Translations under genes and position numbers: made by a program
Shown: positions 47,481 through 58,680 of the stretch, one piece after another
Position numbering within the stretch: position 1 is the first letter of the stretch
Layout of the letters: every line of letters begins with the position of its first letter
Notes under the pieces: model-generated
What the model was told of the DNA's origin: nothing
Databases searched by the model: none
The model's input: the letters and a program-made list of their open reading frames with translations, nothing else
Source of the DNA: Linaria vulgaris
Lineage: Eukaryota; Streptophyta; Magnoliopsida; Lamiales; Plantaginaceae
Direction: 5' to 3'
Assembly (NCBI GenBank): GCA_948329865.1
Contig: OX415249.1
Coordinates: forward strand, 7,934,001 to 7,998,000
Length of the DNA stretch: 64,000 nucleotides

Positions 47481-50400
47481 TAGACCCATAACAAATAATC
47501 TCTTTTCTTATACAAAAAGTAAAATATCGACTATCTAACTTTGACAATATTTCATTAACAGATGTGACTATAATTTTTAGTAGTTTTCTTATATCACATA
47601 TTGAATTATTTCGCACAACATAAACTGTAGTATATTTTCCGCTCAATTTACTATTCCAAAATCAGTATTTATACTGTTATTACCCGACCATTTTTGATTT
47701 GGCAAAGCACTAAGAAGTAAGAATGATTACCCAAAATTAAAATTTTACAAACAAAAATCCATTTTTGCCGAATTTGTAATGCTCACATAATTGGTACTGC
47801 AGTGGTCTCCCATTCTGGTTGCATGATGCCCCCAACATTGTATACCGATCAGACAACGAACCATTCAAGGTATCAATTTTATTTTAAGATATTAACACTT
47901 CCAATTTTATTAATCATCTTTGCTAGCAAATAAAATGTGATAACTCTCCAGTTTCATATGAAACAATTTGCCACAAAAATTGTTACCCTGATGAAATCGG
48001 AGAATTTATTTGCTTCAGAAGGAGGTCCTATTATACTTTCACAGGTGAAAATTATATCCACCTTTTTTTATTAATAATTATAAGAACGAAAAAAATTAAA
48101 ATCGCGACACTTGTGCAGATTGAAAATGAGTACCAAAGCATAGAAAGACGCTTCAATGAGAAAGGCCCACCATATGTCACTTGGGCCGCAAGGCTGGCTG
48201 TGGACCTTAAAACCGGTGTTCCATGGGTTATGTGCAAACAAGACAACGCTCCCGATCCAATGGTAATCTTATCGAACTTTATTGCACTGCCCAAATTTGA
48301 TCTCGTCTCACGATCCAGTATTTTTATCAAACTATGCGACGTCGAAAAACGATAGTCATCACTAGACCTATGGATCAAAGTTTTGATCTCGACAAACACA
48401 ATCTATTTATTAATTGTTAGACATTTTTTCATCAAGAATCACCAAGATAGAGATGTTAAAATGAACTTGAGAAATAATTTATGTCTAGTTTCGACGTAAT
48501 TCGAAACGAAAACATTTTGAATTTTTCGACTAAGCTATTGTTGGATGCTATAAGAATTGGTAAATTTGCAGATTAATACATGCAATGGGCAAAGATGTGG
48601 AGAAACATTTGTTGGGCCAAATTCACCAAAAAAACCTGCACTTTGGACAGAAAATTGGACACATCAGTAAGTTGCCTAAAAATTAAGTCTTAATGTCTAA
48701 TAGTACTACCGCATGACTAAGAATATTCATTTTATTTTATTCTTTGCATGAAGCTATGACATATACGGCAATAATACAAGAACCAGAACAGCAGAGAACA
48801 TTGCATATCATACTGCTCTGTTTATAACCGCGAAAAATGGAAGCTTCATAAATTATTATATGGTAATATTTGTTTAGTTCGTGCAAATATTGTTCTACTA
48901 CCATCCAACCTATGGAAGAACTAACGCCTATTATTTCACGTTTTCGACTAAGTATCACGGAGGAACCAACTTCGGAAGGACCGGTTCAGCATTCGTACTT
49001 ACCAAATACTACGATCCAGCTCCCTTGGATGAATACGGTAACATCATATGAATTCGCCTCGAAATCATATTCGTTAAGTAATGTTAGTAACTTCTAAAAG
49101 TAACTCTTTGAAATTCTTTTAGGACTAATCAATCAGCCAAAATGGGGTCATCTCAAGGAGTTGCATTCTGCAGTTAACCTATGCTCACAGACATTGCTCT
49201 ATGGAGTACAAACCAATTTCTCTTTGGGTGCACTACAAGAAGTAGGATCTCTAACATTTTCGACATATTATTCCTTTTATCGACAAATAGTTTGTATTCA
49301 AACTTAATACGTACCAGGCCTATATGTATCAAGGACAATCTGGAGAATGTGCAGCATTTCTAGTGAACACAGCTAAAGCAAACGCAACGGTCCAATTTCT
49401 AAACGTGACGTACCAACTCCCTCTCAAATCAATTAGCATCTTACCTGACTGCAAAACTGTCGTGTTTAACACAGCTGAGGCATGTATCAGAAAAAGAGAG
49501 TAAATAATTGTAATTTAAAAATAAAAGAAAATAATGATTAACCTATGAACAGGTTAGTACTCAAGTCAGCACAAGATCAACACAAATAGTTGTGAAGTTG
49601 GACTTACCAGACAAATGGCAAGAATTCGATGAAGTAGTTCCTGTTTATAACGAGACATTGATGAGATCAAGTCAATTGTTGGAGCAGACAAACACCACTA
49701 AAGATACATCTGATTATCTATGGTACACTGCCAGGTAATGTTTTATGACTTAATAAGTTTGAACATCTATAATGTGCTTGCAGCAAATCATCAATGGCTT
49801 GCAAATCTGTCAACATATGACTCCAAGATTTGTATCGAATATTTCTAAGTAACACCCCAAAAAAATCTATATTTAGTACTCTAGAATCTATTAAACTCAA
49901 ATGCGATAAAATATCAAAAAGGCCATATCGTTGTTTATACGCTTATGGATTAACTATATGCTTGTGGCAGCTACGAAAAATCTAACGACTTGCAGTCTGT
50001 GCTCGTTGTAAAATATCTTGGGCACGTATTGCGTGTATTTCTCAACGGCGAACTTCTTGGTAAGAATTCACAGTAAATGAAATGTTTTTTAGTCCTATTT
50101 ATTCAAGAAAATGTCAGTGTTCTTGACAAAGATTCTCACCCTTAGGTTCAAAGCGTGGGAGGAAAAGGAATCCGAGTTTCACTTGGGAGACAAATGTTAC
50201 TTTAGGAAGTGGAGGCAACAACATCTCATTACTCAGCAACACGGTTGGGCTACCGGTATAACGCTACCTTACTTCCTTACCGGTCCATCTGAGCATATTT
50301 CAGTGAAATCATAATTTTGTGATTGCAAGTAAATCCAACATCTTTGTTGAAAATTCTGTTGTAAAGGTTATAACGAAGGCTGTGTTACTACTACAAATCT

Positions 50401-51230
50401 ATGAAACGGTTCAAATTTTTGCTTGAAAGTGTAGGATTCAGGGGCATTTCTCGAGCGAAATGGTGCTGGACCGAAAAGCGTGAGCATTCGAGAAAATAAT
50501 GTGATTAAAAATTTGACGAGCTATTCTTGGGGATATCAGGTGACTATTTTGCTTGATCCCACAAGCACCAGTTAAACCCAGAAATCTATTGGAGATTATG
50601 CTTTGTGATTGTATCTAAATGAAAGTAGAAAACTCTACTCCTTAATAAAATATGACTTATTTCTGCTATGGTTAACTTTGGCTTCATTTACAATGTGTAT
50701 AAAAGGTTGGTTTACTGGGAGAAAAGTTACAGCTTTACACAGATGAAGGTGCAAATGGTCCACAATGGAGAAATTTTAACACCTCCTCTAAGCCACTCAC
50801 ATGGTACAAGGTAAAAATGTGAATTTTATGTCGAACTTCCACTGATTTGAACAACTATAGTGATTTAGTCTTTTTTATGACTAGATTTTTTATTAAAATC
50901 CTAAAATCACAGAAAAGTATTCATATTCATGGCAGCGAACGATATAATTTCTACTTCTATGTTTGGTCGATACAATTTCTGCTCTAAATAACCATTATAT
51001 TACCTCGTACCAGTCCAAATTTGATGCACCTGAGGGTAGTGATCCAGTCGTGTTAAATCTCGGCTCAATGGGAAAAGGGGAGGCATGGATAAACAGCGAG
51101 AGTATTGGTCGGTATTGGATCTCGTTTCGGAAGCCTGATGGCTCTCCTTCACAAATAAGGTAAATATTACATGTCAAGTTGTCAACTAACACCAGATGTT
51201 GTGTTCCAATTTAAAATGTATGTTGTTTCA

Positions 51231-51263
<33 letters not shown>

Positions 51264-51437
51264 CAACTAAATTCATGTTCTTTTACTGATCTTGCCTATA
51301 AAAATCTCAGGTATCATATACCAAGATCATTTCTGAAACCTACAGATAACTTGTTAGTCTTATTCGAAGAAGAAACTGGTGATCCCCTTCGCATATCCGT
51401 AGAGACAGTTACAGTCAATTTCCAAAAAGTCTTTTGA
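40767..51437 (+). CDS. Beta-galactosidase, GH35, tandem copy B
   Basis: Eighteen exons, in the same phases as copy A, give 705 residues: 40767-40937, 41415-41510, 44310-44422, 47803-47869, 47952-48044, 48119-48262, 48572-48666, 48754-48862, 48953-49037, 49123-49241, 49318-49479, 49553-49734, 49971-50059, 50146-50255, 50435-50539, 50706-50810, 51014-51159, 51311-51437. Signal peptide, the SQIENEY acid/base Glu184, the LWTENW nucleophile Glu255 and YHGGTNFGRT are intact. It is one codon shorter in exon 11 and has a different C-terminus (VNFQKVF). Intron 2 has grown to 2.8 kb by a CACTA transposon and intron 3 to 3.4 kb by an LTR element and another insert, but splice sites and frames remain. 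Intron 11 again starts with GC. Whether transcripts splice correctly over the inserts is not known. Confidence 0.9.
41806..42205. repeat. Left subterminal palindrome cluster of the CACTA element
   Basis: About ten copies of a palindrome with arms CCGACCG / CGGTCGG around a 4-6 bp centre (commonly CAATG or CATTG), plus a separate long inverted repeat (GGGCGGGAAATTTCCCGCCC, 41974-41993). Confidence 0.95.
42132..42185 (+). repeat. Telomere-type repeat run inside the CACTA element
   Basis: About seven head-to-tail TTTAGGG units, the Arabidopsis-type plant telomere repeat, between two palindromes of the left cluster. Confidence 0.95.
42206..42724. other. AT-rich middle of the CACTA element
   Basis: No palindromes and no coding potential recognised. 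Confidence 0.6.
42725..43035. repeat. Inner palindrome cluster of the CACTA element
   Basis: Seven palindromes of the same family (about 42730, 42765, 42805, 42845, 42884, 42936, 43008), several with a different centre from those of the left cluster. Confidence 0.93.
43440..43860. repeat. Right subterminal palindrome cluster of the CACTA element
   Basis: About thirteen palindromes or half-palindromes at 25-40 bp spacing. Arms CCCGACCG / CGGTCGGG are nearly constant while the central bases change (GAAT, GGCCT, TATC, CAGTG, ATATG, GCTG and others). Confidence 0.95.
44560..45863. other. Unclassified insert in intron 3 of copy B, possibly a solo LTR
   Basis: Absent from copy A. About 44770-45665 contains a GC-richer body with GTGCCTACGTATCC and GGGAATCAAGCC, words also found in the LTRs of the LARD-like element. 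No pair of ends with matching target duplication could be confirmed, so type and limits are uncertain. Confidence 0.4.
45864..46157 (-). repeat. Left LTR (3' LTR) with embedded (AAT)n
   Basis: Plus-strand start TATTAGGTCC (the terminal TG has mutated to TA) and end CCATAACA. An (ATA)n run at about 46081-46142 is longer than in the partner LTR. Confidence 0.92.
46716..47198 (-). pseudogene. Possible gag N-terminal remnant of the short LTR element
   Basis: An open frame starts 20 bp after the 5' LTR with MNSQMPHRSSQSHASS and has a predicted coiled coil (TLRQIQNDVAEFRLQHRHF). Position and composition fit a retrotransposon gag start. No matrix, capsid or zinc-knuckle motif is visible, and it ends after about 160 residues. 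Confidence 0.4.
47218..47493 (-). repeat. Right LTR (5' LTR) with embedded (AAT)n
   Basis: Plus-strand start TGTTAGGTCC and end CCATAACA. The (AAT)n run at about 47435-47479 is shorter than in the left LTR. Confidence 0.92.
51233..51261. repeat. (TA)n microsatellite in intron 17 of copy B
   Basis: A TA run expanded relative to the matching intron of copy A. Confidence 0.85.
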
Positions 51438-52780
51438 TTGAAGTTCAGTGCCAATGACACCGGCCTTCTCAATAGCTGAACATTTTCAGTTCAAAACGGA
51501 AAAATGGCAATTTTGGGTCAATGAAATGCAGAGACTTAGAATTAAGTAAATGTAACTTATCAGTATTTTAACAGACATGGCGTAAACTAATGGAAATACA
51601 TTTTCAATCAGGTTGCATAGTAGATTCAATTCATAAATTTCCTTTTGTTCTGTATTAATGTAATCTATGTGTATCTGACTTTTGAGGAATCCCGGGACCC
51701 AAACCAGTTAAGGTTTCGTCGTATTTGAGCAACTGAAGTGCAGAAAATAACCAGTGCACATATGAGTACTGATTTTACGATCACAATCATCAAAGGAATT
51801 CAAGGAAGGAGAGTTAGATTTCTAAATCAGAAATCTATTGATCCACAGAACACAACAAAGTCTAAATGATAAGCAATATAGATAGAACCATCTACATGAA
51901 TTCATGGAATGACAAATACACTGTTAATTTGGAATCTATTGATCCACCAAATACAATGCTTTCATCAAATACGGCAATTAGACTGTACCTTACAATTTAG
52001 TCCACTTAATCGAACTAGGGTAACATAAAGTGCCTTAGCATTCATGATCAAACAATCAGTTAAAAGTACTGTAACCAGCACAGAAGGCAAATGGCTGAGA
52101 AATAACATCAATTTTGCCATTTAACGTTCGAATTGTACACCTAGGTTATGATGCATCTTTGAACTGACTCCTGAGCAGAACTTCATCAGATACACGGTTC
52201 TTGAAAAGGCACGAACCATTGTATCTCACGAGTGCCGAGTATCTCTTTCCCCTGTTTGCATATAGTCAGTGTAGTAAATATATCTTTTTGTAGACCTCAT
52301 AATAATGAACATAGATAGATTTAATGGATGGCTTTCCAAAAGTTGCGAAAAGTATCAAGTCAAATAGTTATAGTCATGAACCTCAGCCAACAAGCATCAA
52401 GCCCTCCCCACTTAGCCATACATGCATATTATACAGTACAGAAAGCTCAACTGGGCCTGGAATTTCTCTGGTTTAATATGAATAGAGAGATTTCTTAATT
52501 TGCTGGCAACCAAGAAGTCAAATCCTCTACCATCTTAAGCTTTACATCCTTAATGGTAAACATCAAGAAGCAGAAAATATGAAAGAGCCCATTATCATGT
52601 CTGGTGCATGTTTGCTAGTTATGAGGAGAAATGTCCACTTCGCTGCAGCATTGTGATTCCATATACGTTTACGCCTTCTTCTCTTTGGCAGTCTTTTCAT
52701 CAGTACAAATGAGATGAATCGAAGATGTAAAAACATGAAAATTTCTCCGGTTTCAGCCATACTTGTTGTTTTGGCAGATT
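51438..52780. other. Intergenic between beta-galactosidase B and OGG1
   Basis: Up to about 52090 it is the duplicated 3' flank of the beta-galactosidase. The rest is probably the 3' UTR and downstream region of OGG1; no other feature was recognised. Confidence 0.55.
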
Positions 52781-55051
52781 TCACTCAGTCTTATGCATTT
52801 CCTTGTCAGTTTTTTGAAGTTTTCTTCTTTCCTCAGTATTCTGAGAGTTCGATGGCAGGATCGCTTTCTGAGAAGGTAGTTCGGCAATGAAAAGCAGGGT
52901 TTGTGCCCATCCAGCATACTTTCCGTATTTGCTCAGGAAAGCCTTCGTCACGAGGATAGAAGTTTTGGGGGTCAAACGGGTGCCCGCCAGTTCAGGCATG
53001 AGATACCTGGTTGCAATCTATTATATTTGAAACAGAAATATCTTGTTACCAACTTAGAAAATATAAACTGTACAGATTTTCTGTTTAAACTCATGCTAAG
53101 TATGACTCTAGCACAAATTCACGAATATATGCAGATGAGCCTACAGGTGAAGTTAAGAAAAAATAAATTCATAATGATTCAACTCAAACTACATAGCTGC
53201 AAGCCCCACTTTTAAGTTAATTTATTGCGTTCTTGAGCAATAGATTATAGGGGAATGAAAATGATTAGACAAAAGTTCAATCAAGAAACTTTGAACTGAG
53301 TCATTCCTTTTTCCAAGTGTGGAAATTTGAACATCTAAAGGTATGTGCGTATAACGCACTTCAGATAGTTGTAGTATTTTGTTAGATAATCATCCTGTTT
53401 AATAACTGAGAGTTGGGAACAGAATACAAAGGCTACTTTACAAAGAGAAGCAATAGAGCATGAAATAATCTTCTACATGTATATATAGTTAGTCAATTTT
53501 AGGATGGCAATTTTGAAGTAAACTGGACGAAGCCTAGATATAGTTACTCTAACCTTTAGAGTAGAAATGAGACAATTCTTATTCACTCACCTTCCACACA
53601 TGAGTATCAACAGGTATAGCATGATGTTGATCCAAAGAGAAGAGAGCAATGCACGATGCCACCTTCGGACCAACACCAGGTAAACTAGTGAGACCCTCGA
53701 TGCATTCTTGAAGATCCAAATGACGAAGGGAGGTAAGCCACTCCACACCTCCACCAGGTTTTGACTGCAAAGCTGCCACGGTGCCAACAATATATTTCGC
53801 CCTGTTCATTTTCCAAGGTAGAACTAAAATGTGTTACAACAGCAGATAGTTCCTCTCAAGTAATCAGACCTCATTCAAAAGAAATTTGATCAACTGGAGT
53901 AACAAGAGAAATGTGGGAAATGCCAATATGCAATTCAGAGGCAACTACTCTTATCGATTACATGCCACTCGTAAGGATAGCTAAACTAAACTAAAATCCA
54001 TCGCCTATTCTACAGCAAATGTTTAAGGAGCTGAAATAATGAAAGATTTATCTAGAGTTCATTGACTTATCCCAAACACTCCCTAACTTCCAGTATCGGT
54101 ATCAATCAGAGAGAACAACCCCAGGACAAAAAAAACATGTCCAAATCAATATTTTACAGATTCCACATAACCAACTCCAAAGTGCCTTCATTAAATGCTA
54201 TACGCTAGACTTATCAATGAACAACGGTGCATTGATATTCTACGTCAGCAACATACAGACATTCAAAATAGGATTCAAACGTACACAAGCCTACATTCGT
54301 AATAACAGTGATCAAATACACACACATAACATTCATTCAAACATAAAGCCCAAAAACCGACATACAACAAACTCAACCTGTATCCAAAACCAGCCTCCCT
54401 AAGCTCGGCCTCGGACACCAACGCCAGCCTCTCAATCGTCGGAAACTCGTAAAAATCAAAACCACCCACATTACCCAACAACCTCCCCTTCGACGACAAA
54501 AAATCAACCATCTTCCCAATCCTCTGTATATGATTGTTCGACGAGCAAATAAACTGAAACAAACACTCCAAGGGGTCCTGCCTCAACACCCTGGCACCCT
54601 CCAAATACATTGACAGCTCAGCAAACCTCTCATCACAAGCCTTGAACCCATCCCACATCTCATTTAAACAAATACCCATGTTCAGAAACTCAAAAAGATC
54701 CTTTCTTGCTAACTCCTCATCTTCTGTGAAATGACAAAAATACCCCACGCCGACGTCGTCGAGGTGTTTGAGGGAGACGAGGTGGGGCCCAATGGGACCG
54801 GTGTACTGTAAAGGGCCGGTTTTCTTCCACCGGAAAGTTTGGCCGGTGGGGAATGTGAGGGGGAGGTAGAGTTCGGATTTGTCGATGTTGAGGGGTTTGA
54901 ATTTGATGGGGGCTGTTTCGGGATTATGGAAAAGTAGAGGGGTTCTTTTGGAAATTGGTTTGTGGCGGGGGTATGGTGGTTGCTGTGGGGTTGAGGGTGG
55001 CGGCGGAGGTGGTGATGAGGGAGGAGGAAAAGGGGCTTTTGGTCTCTTCAT
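52781..55051 (-). CDS. OGG1: 8-oxoguanine DNA glycosylase/AP lyase
   Basis: Three exons (55051-54378, 53801-53591, 53017-52781) join in frame to 373 residues. OGG1 excises 8-oxoguanine paired with C and nicks the abasic site, in nucleus and possibly organelles. After a Pro-rich, basic N-terminus (KRPKAPFPPPSSPPPPPP) comes the OGG N-terminal domain (LPLTFPTGQTFRWKKTG, QDPLECLFQFICSSNNHIQR) and the HhH-GPD motif. In LPGVGPKVASC the predicted catalytic Lys is 271, and in IPVDTHVW the Asp is 290; their spacing of 19 equals that of human Lys249 and Asp268. The C-terminus has YAGWAQTLLFIAELP as in plant OGG1. Exon 3 begins IATRYLMPELAG after an ATAG acceptor. Start chosen at the first ATG before the Pro-rich tract. 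Intact. Confidence 0.95.
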
Positions 55052-55320
55052 TTTTGGAGATATTGAGAATGGTGTGTGTGAAGAAGCTGAGAATAGAAGT
55101 AGCTATAACAGAAGTTTGGGGACATAATATAATATAGTCCAATCGCGATTGAATTTAAATTAAAATTCTTTTCTGAAGTAATATGGATTCGATAAAAATG
55201 ATATGGAATAGTACAATCTACAAAGTTGAATAACCTAAATTCTAATCATTGTTTTTTTTTTTTTATCAAAATCGTGTTTTAAAAAGCGTAAGTGATGTTT
55301 GGTGTCTCTAAAGAAATAAG
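55052..55320 (-). promoter_or_regulatory. Upstream region of OGG1
   Basis: Holds the likely promoter and 5' UTR of OGG1. No convincing TATA box was identified. Confidence 0.35.
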
Positions 55321-55329
55321 GAGTTTTAT

Positions 55330-57906
55330 TGTGAAACATGTCACTTCACCAAGCAAAAACGATTATCATATTTAGTTAGTAACTCTGCAACTTCATTTAT
55401 ATTTGAATTACTGCATTGTGATATATGGGAATCCGTTCATGTTCATGGCTATAGAATTTTTTTAACTCTTGTTGATGATTATTCAAAGTATACTTGGGTG
55501 TACCTGTACCTCATGAAGTAAAAGTCGGAATTTAAAACTCACCTGCAAAACTTTTACCAAGTTGTTATGACAGAGTTTCATGTTAAAATATAAGGTCTGA
55601 TAGTGGAGAAGAGTTCATAATGAGAGATTTTTACACTTCACTCGGCATTAAATATCGGACTAGCTGTATGGAAACACCACAACAAAATTACTTGGTTGAG
55701 AGAAAACACCAACACTTGCGTAAAGTGGCAAGAGCACTCAGATTCTAATCTGGTATTTCCTTGAACTATTGGAGTTTATGTGTTTCAACGGCTACATTCT
55801 TAATCAACATGTTACTTTCAAAAGTCCAAAAGGATAAATCACCTAATGAAGCGTTATACAATAAAATATTTGATTACTCTTTGCTGAAAATATTTGGATG
55901 TCTCAGTTATGCATCAACATTAACTGCCAATAGGCATAAATTTGATCATAGCACTAGTCAATCTATCTTTTTGGGGTATCCAAGGGGTACAAAGGGCTAT
56001 ATTGCTCAACATGATGAATAATATTGTATTCATATCTAGAAATGTTATATTTCATGAGTCAATACTCCCTCTCAAAAATAGAAACAATACCTATGATGAA
56101 CCTTCTGGATTACAAAACAATATTTATATGTAACTAACCCCTTTATTGTAACCTATAATCCTTGATTTACAAGTTACACTCAAGAATCCTTGCCAACACA
56201 TTCAGAAGAAGCATCTAAGCAACACTTACTAACACCTACTCCAGACATTTACAACACCGTTAAAACTGAGAATTCCTTCATTCTAGAATCTAATAACATC
56301 ACCCAGGACCATACTCAATTTGACAATTCAATGCAACACAATATTGTTTCACTAGGTAACTCTAAACAAGTTATCCCTGATTCTACAGATGCACAAACAA
56401 TAAAGCACCTATAACTACAAGAAAGTCTTCTAGAACCATTCAAACTCCTACATATTTAAAGGTTTATGATTACAGTCTCTCTAAGTCTTTACATGATGCA
56501 ATGAAAATTGAGCTCAATGCTTTAGAGAAAACACACACCCGGGTACTCACTCCACTGCCAGCCAACCAACATTGCAATGGATGAACAAGATCAAGGATAA
56601 ATCTCATGGCATAGTAGAGAGATACAAATCCAGGTTAGATGCAAAAAGGTATACTCAAGAGGAAAGTCTATATTACTTTGACACTTGCTCACCAATTGCC
56701 AAGTTAACCACTGTAAGGATTTTACTTTCCATCGCTGAATCTAAGAATTGGTTTTTGCATTAATTAGATGTCAAGAATGCATTTCTGCATGGTTATCTTG
56801 ATTAACAAATATATATGAAGCCACCTCTTGGTTATTGTGATCCCTCTGATACAAGACTTTTTCTACTGAAAATGAGTTTATATGGATTAAAGCAGGCATC
56901 CCGCCAATGGTACAACAAGTTAACATCTTGCTTAATTGCTTATGGATTTAATCAATCAGTTTCAGACTCTTATTCATCAAGCATACTAGCACTAACTGTA
57001 CAACATTGTGCATTTATGTGGATGATATTATATTAATTGGCAATGATCTTACTGAGATATCTAACGTCAAGCAACATCTAGAAACTATCTTCATTATAAA
57101 AGATCTTGGCACACTAAAATATATTTTGAGAATTGAAGTGGCAGGAAGCAAAGATGGGATTAGCTTATCACAAAGAAAGTATGCTTTGGATATCCTTTCT
57201 GAAACAGGATACCTAGGGTGTAAACCAAGCAATATCCCAATGGACTGCAAGTCTAAACTCATAGCCAATGATTCACCAACTCTTCTTGATGCATCAATAA
57301 ACAAAAGACTGGTTGGCAGACTACTCTACCTCACTATGACAAGACCACATCTTTCTTATAACATATAATACTTAACTCAGCACATGGCTCACCCAACTAC
57401 CAACCATTTGGCAGCTGCTCATTGAGTCCTCAGATACATCAAGTCCTCTCTAGGTAAATGAATCTTTCTTTCAACACAATCTGAGCCTCACATCAAAGCA
57501 TTTCGTGACAGTAACTAGGCTGGATGTGAGGATACCAAAAGAAGTAATACATGATATGATATCTACAATAGAAACTTTCATGGAAGGCCAAGAAGCAACC
57601 AACAATAAGCGTGTCTTCTATAGAGGCTGAGTACAGGGTTATTTCCCCTACAACTGTGAAATTTTGTGGATCAATCAACTACTTCAAGATCTCGGAGTCA
57701 AGCAAAGAAGAGTTCTTCTTTTATTCAAGTACAACAAGAATGCATACAACATTGCCATGAATCCAGTGCATCATGAACACACTAAACATATTCATATCAA
57801 TTACTTATTTGTCCGAGAGAAGGTTCAACATGGTCTGCTCAAAATGTTTCACATGTCGAATCAACACAAAATATCATACATTTTGATCAAGCCACTGCCT
57901 ATATAA
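55330..57906 (+). pseudogene. pol: Ty1/Copia pol remnant
   Basis: Degraded Copia polyprotein in the expected order: integrase core pieces from about 55400 (DDYSKYTWVYLYLM, then ETPQQN and FGCLSYAS ... FLGYPRGTKGY near 55880-56000); a reverse transcriptase with LDVKNAFLHGYLD, LYGLKQASRQWYNK and YVDDI near 57012; DIPM-like IPMDCKSKL; and a broken RNase H (SSIEAEYR). Multiple stops and frame changes are seen, gag and protease are absent, and no LTR was found on either side. It differs from the Sirevirus-like element in sequence and is closer to ordinary plant Copia pol. It has no function of its own. Confidence 0.88.
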
Positions 57907-57957
57907 TCATTCAATCTTATGATGTCCACGATGGGCATCCTTGACATCCATGACCCT

Positions 57958-58000
57958 CTTAGGGGGGTGGGTGGGGGTGGGGGTGGGGGGGGGGGGGGGT
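57958..58000 (+). repeat. Long G-rich tract
   Basis: Runs of G separated by single T or A, ending in about 15 consecutive G. It follows the end of the Copia pol remnant where a polypurine tract would stand, but no LTR follows. Confidence 0.9.
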
Positions 58001-58002
58001 CA

Positions 58003-58680
58003 GACAACTTAAAATCCAGTTTTAACTAAGAATGTAACAAGTTTCCACTTAAAGAAATATTTTGAGTTTTCGTTATCCGTTATTCTCAGTGATTTCTCGA
58101 TTTAGCAACTATTGGCCATTAAGTGTATTTTAACCTAGGAAAAACACCGACCTTAAATTTTATTTTCATTTGATTCGAATATAATTTCACCCAGATAAGA
58201 GAAGAGAGATTGTTCTCTCAAATTATAACCGTTCAATTTCACAATCGTCGATAATGTTGTTCAATTTGATTTTCAATTTGTGTGGCTTGTTGATGAATTC
58301 GATTACTGCGTATACAAATTCACACATTGTAAAAAAAAAGATTTCAAATTGAAATGTGATATATTAATAAAAAAATTAAACAATAGAAACTTTAATAATA
58401 TCGTGAAAATTCAAAGCATCTCAGTTGCCCATCCTTAATGTTGTCGAAGACTTCATTATCATCGTATTTTAGGCAAAAGACACGAGATAACTAGAAATAT
58501 ATTTTCATAGAATTTCCATTGCACTTGCTTTTTATGCAATGTATAAATCAATAAAATGTGCATTTTTTGTTTTATAAATCAATAAATTCTCCATAATATA
58601 ATCTGACCAAATAACATAAAGAATAAAAGAAAGGCAATGAACTAAATAAATATTGAATATACAGAAATAATTTGTATACT
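58003..58680. other. AT-rich intergenic
   Basis: Nothing recognised. Confidence 0.5.

Larger units (their letters stand above)
45864..47493 (-). mobile_element. Short internally deleted LTR retrotransposon in intron 3 of copy B
   Basis: LTRs at 45864-46157 and 47218-47493 are near-identical outside their microsatellites. AATAA flanks both ends (45859-45863, 47494-47498). Orientation is minus: a purine tract GAGGGGTGGGGTAT precedes the left LTR on that strand, and a gag-like start follows the right LTR. The 1.06-kb interior keeps a possible gag N-terminus and a possible end of a gypsy-type pol (LEDKARVRGG in one frame next to the purine tract), so it looks like a deletion derivative of a Ty3/gypsy element. 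Confidence 0.9.
39720..52090 (+). repeat. Tandem segmental duplication, unit B (beta-galactosidase B and flanks)
   Basis: Collinear with 12390-19370 outside the insertions in introns 2 and 3. The downstream match includes AAATCTATTGATCCAC and CAATTTAGTCC words. Confidence 0.9.

Noticed and set aside
47434..47646. Open frame ending in a run of Tyr
   Set aside because: Translation of the (AAT)n microsatellite in an LTR.
54879..55137. Plus-strand Gly-rich open frames
   Set aside because: Antisense shadows of the Pro-rich N-terminus of OGG1.
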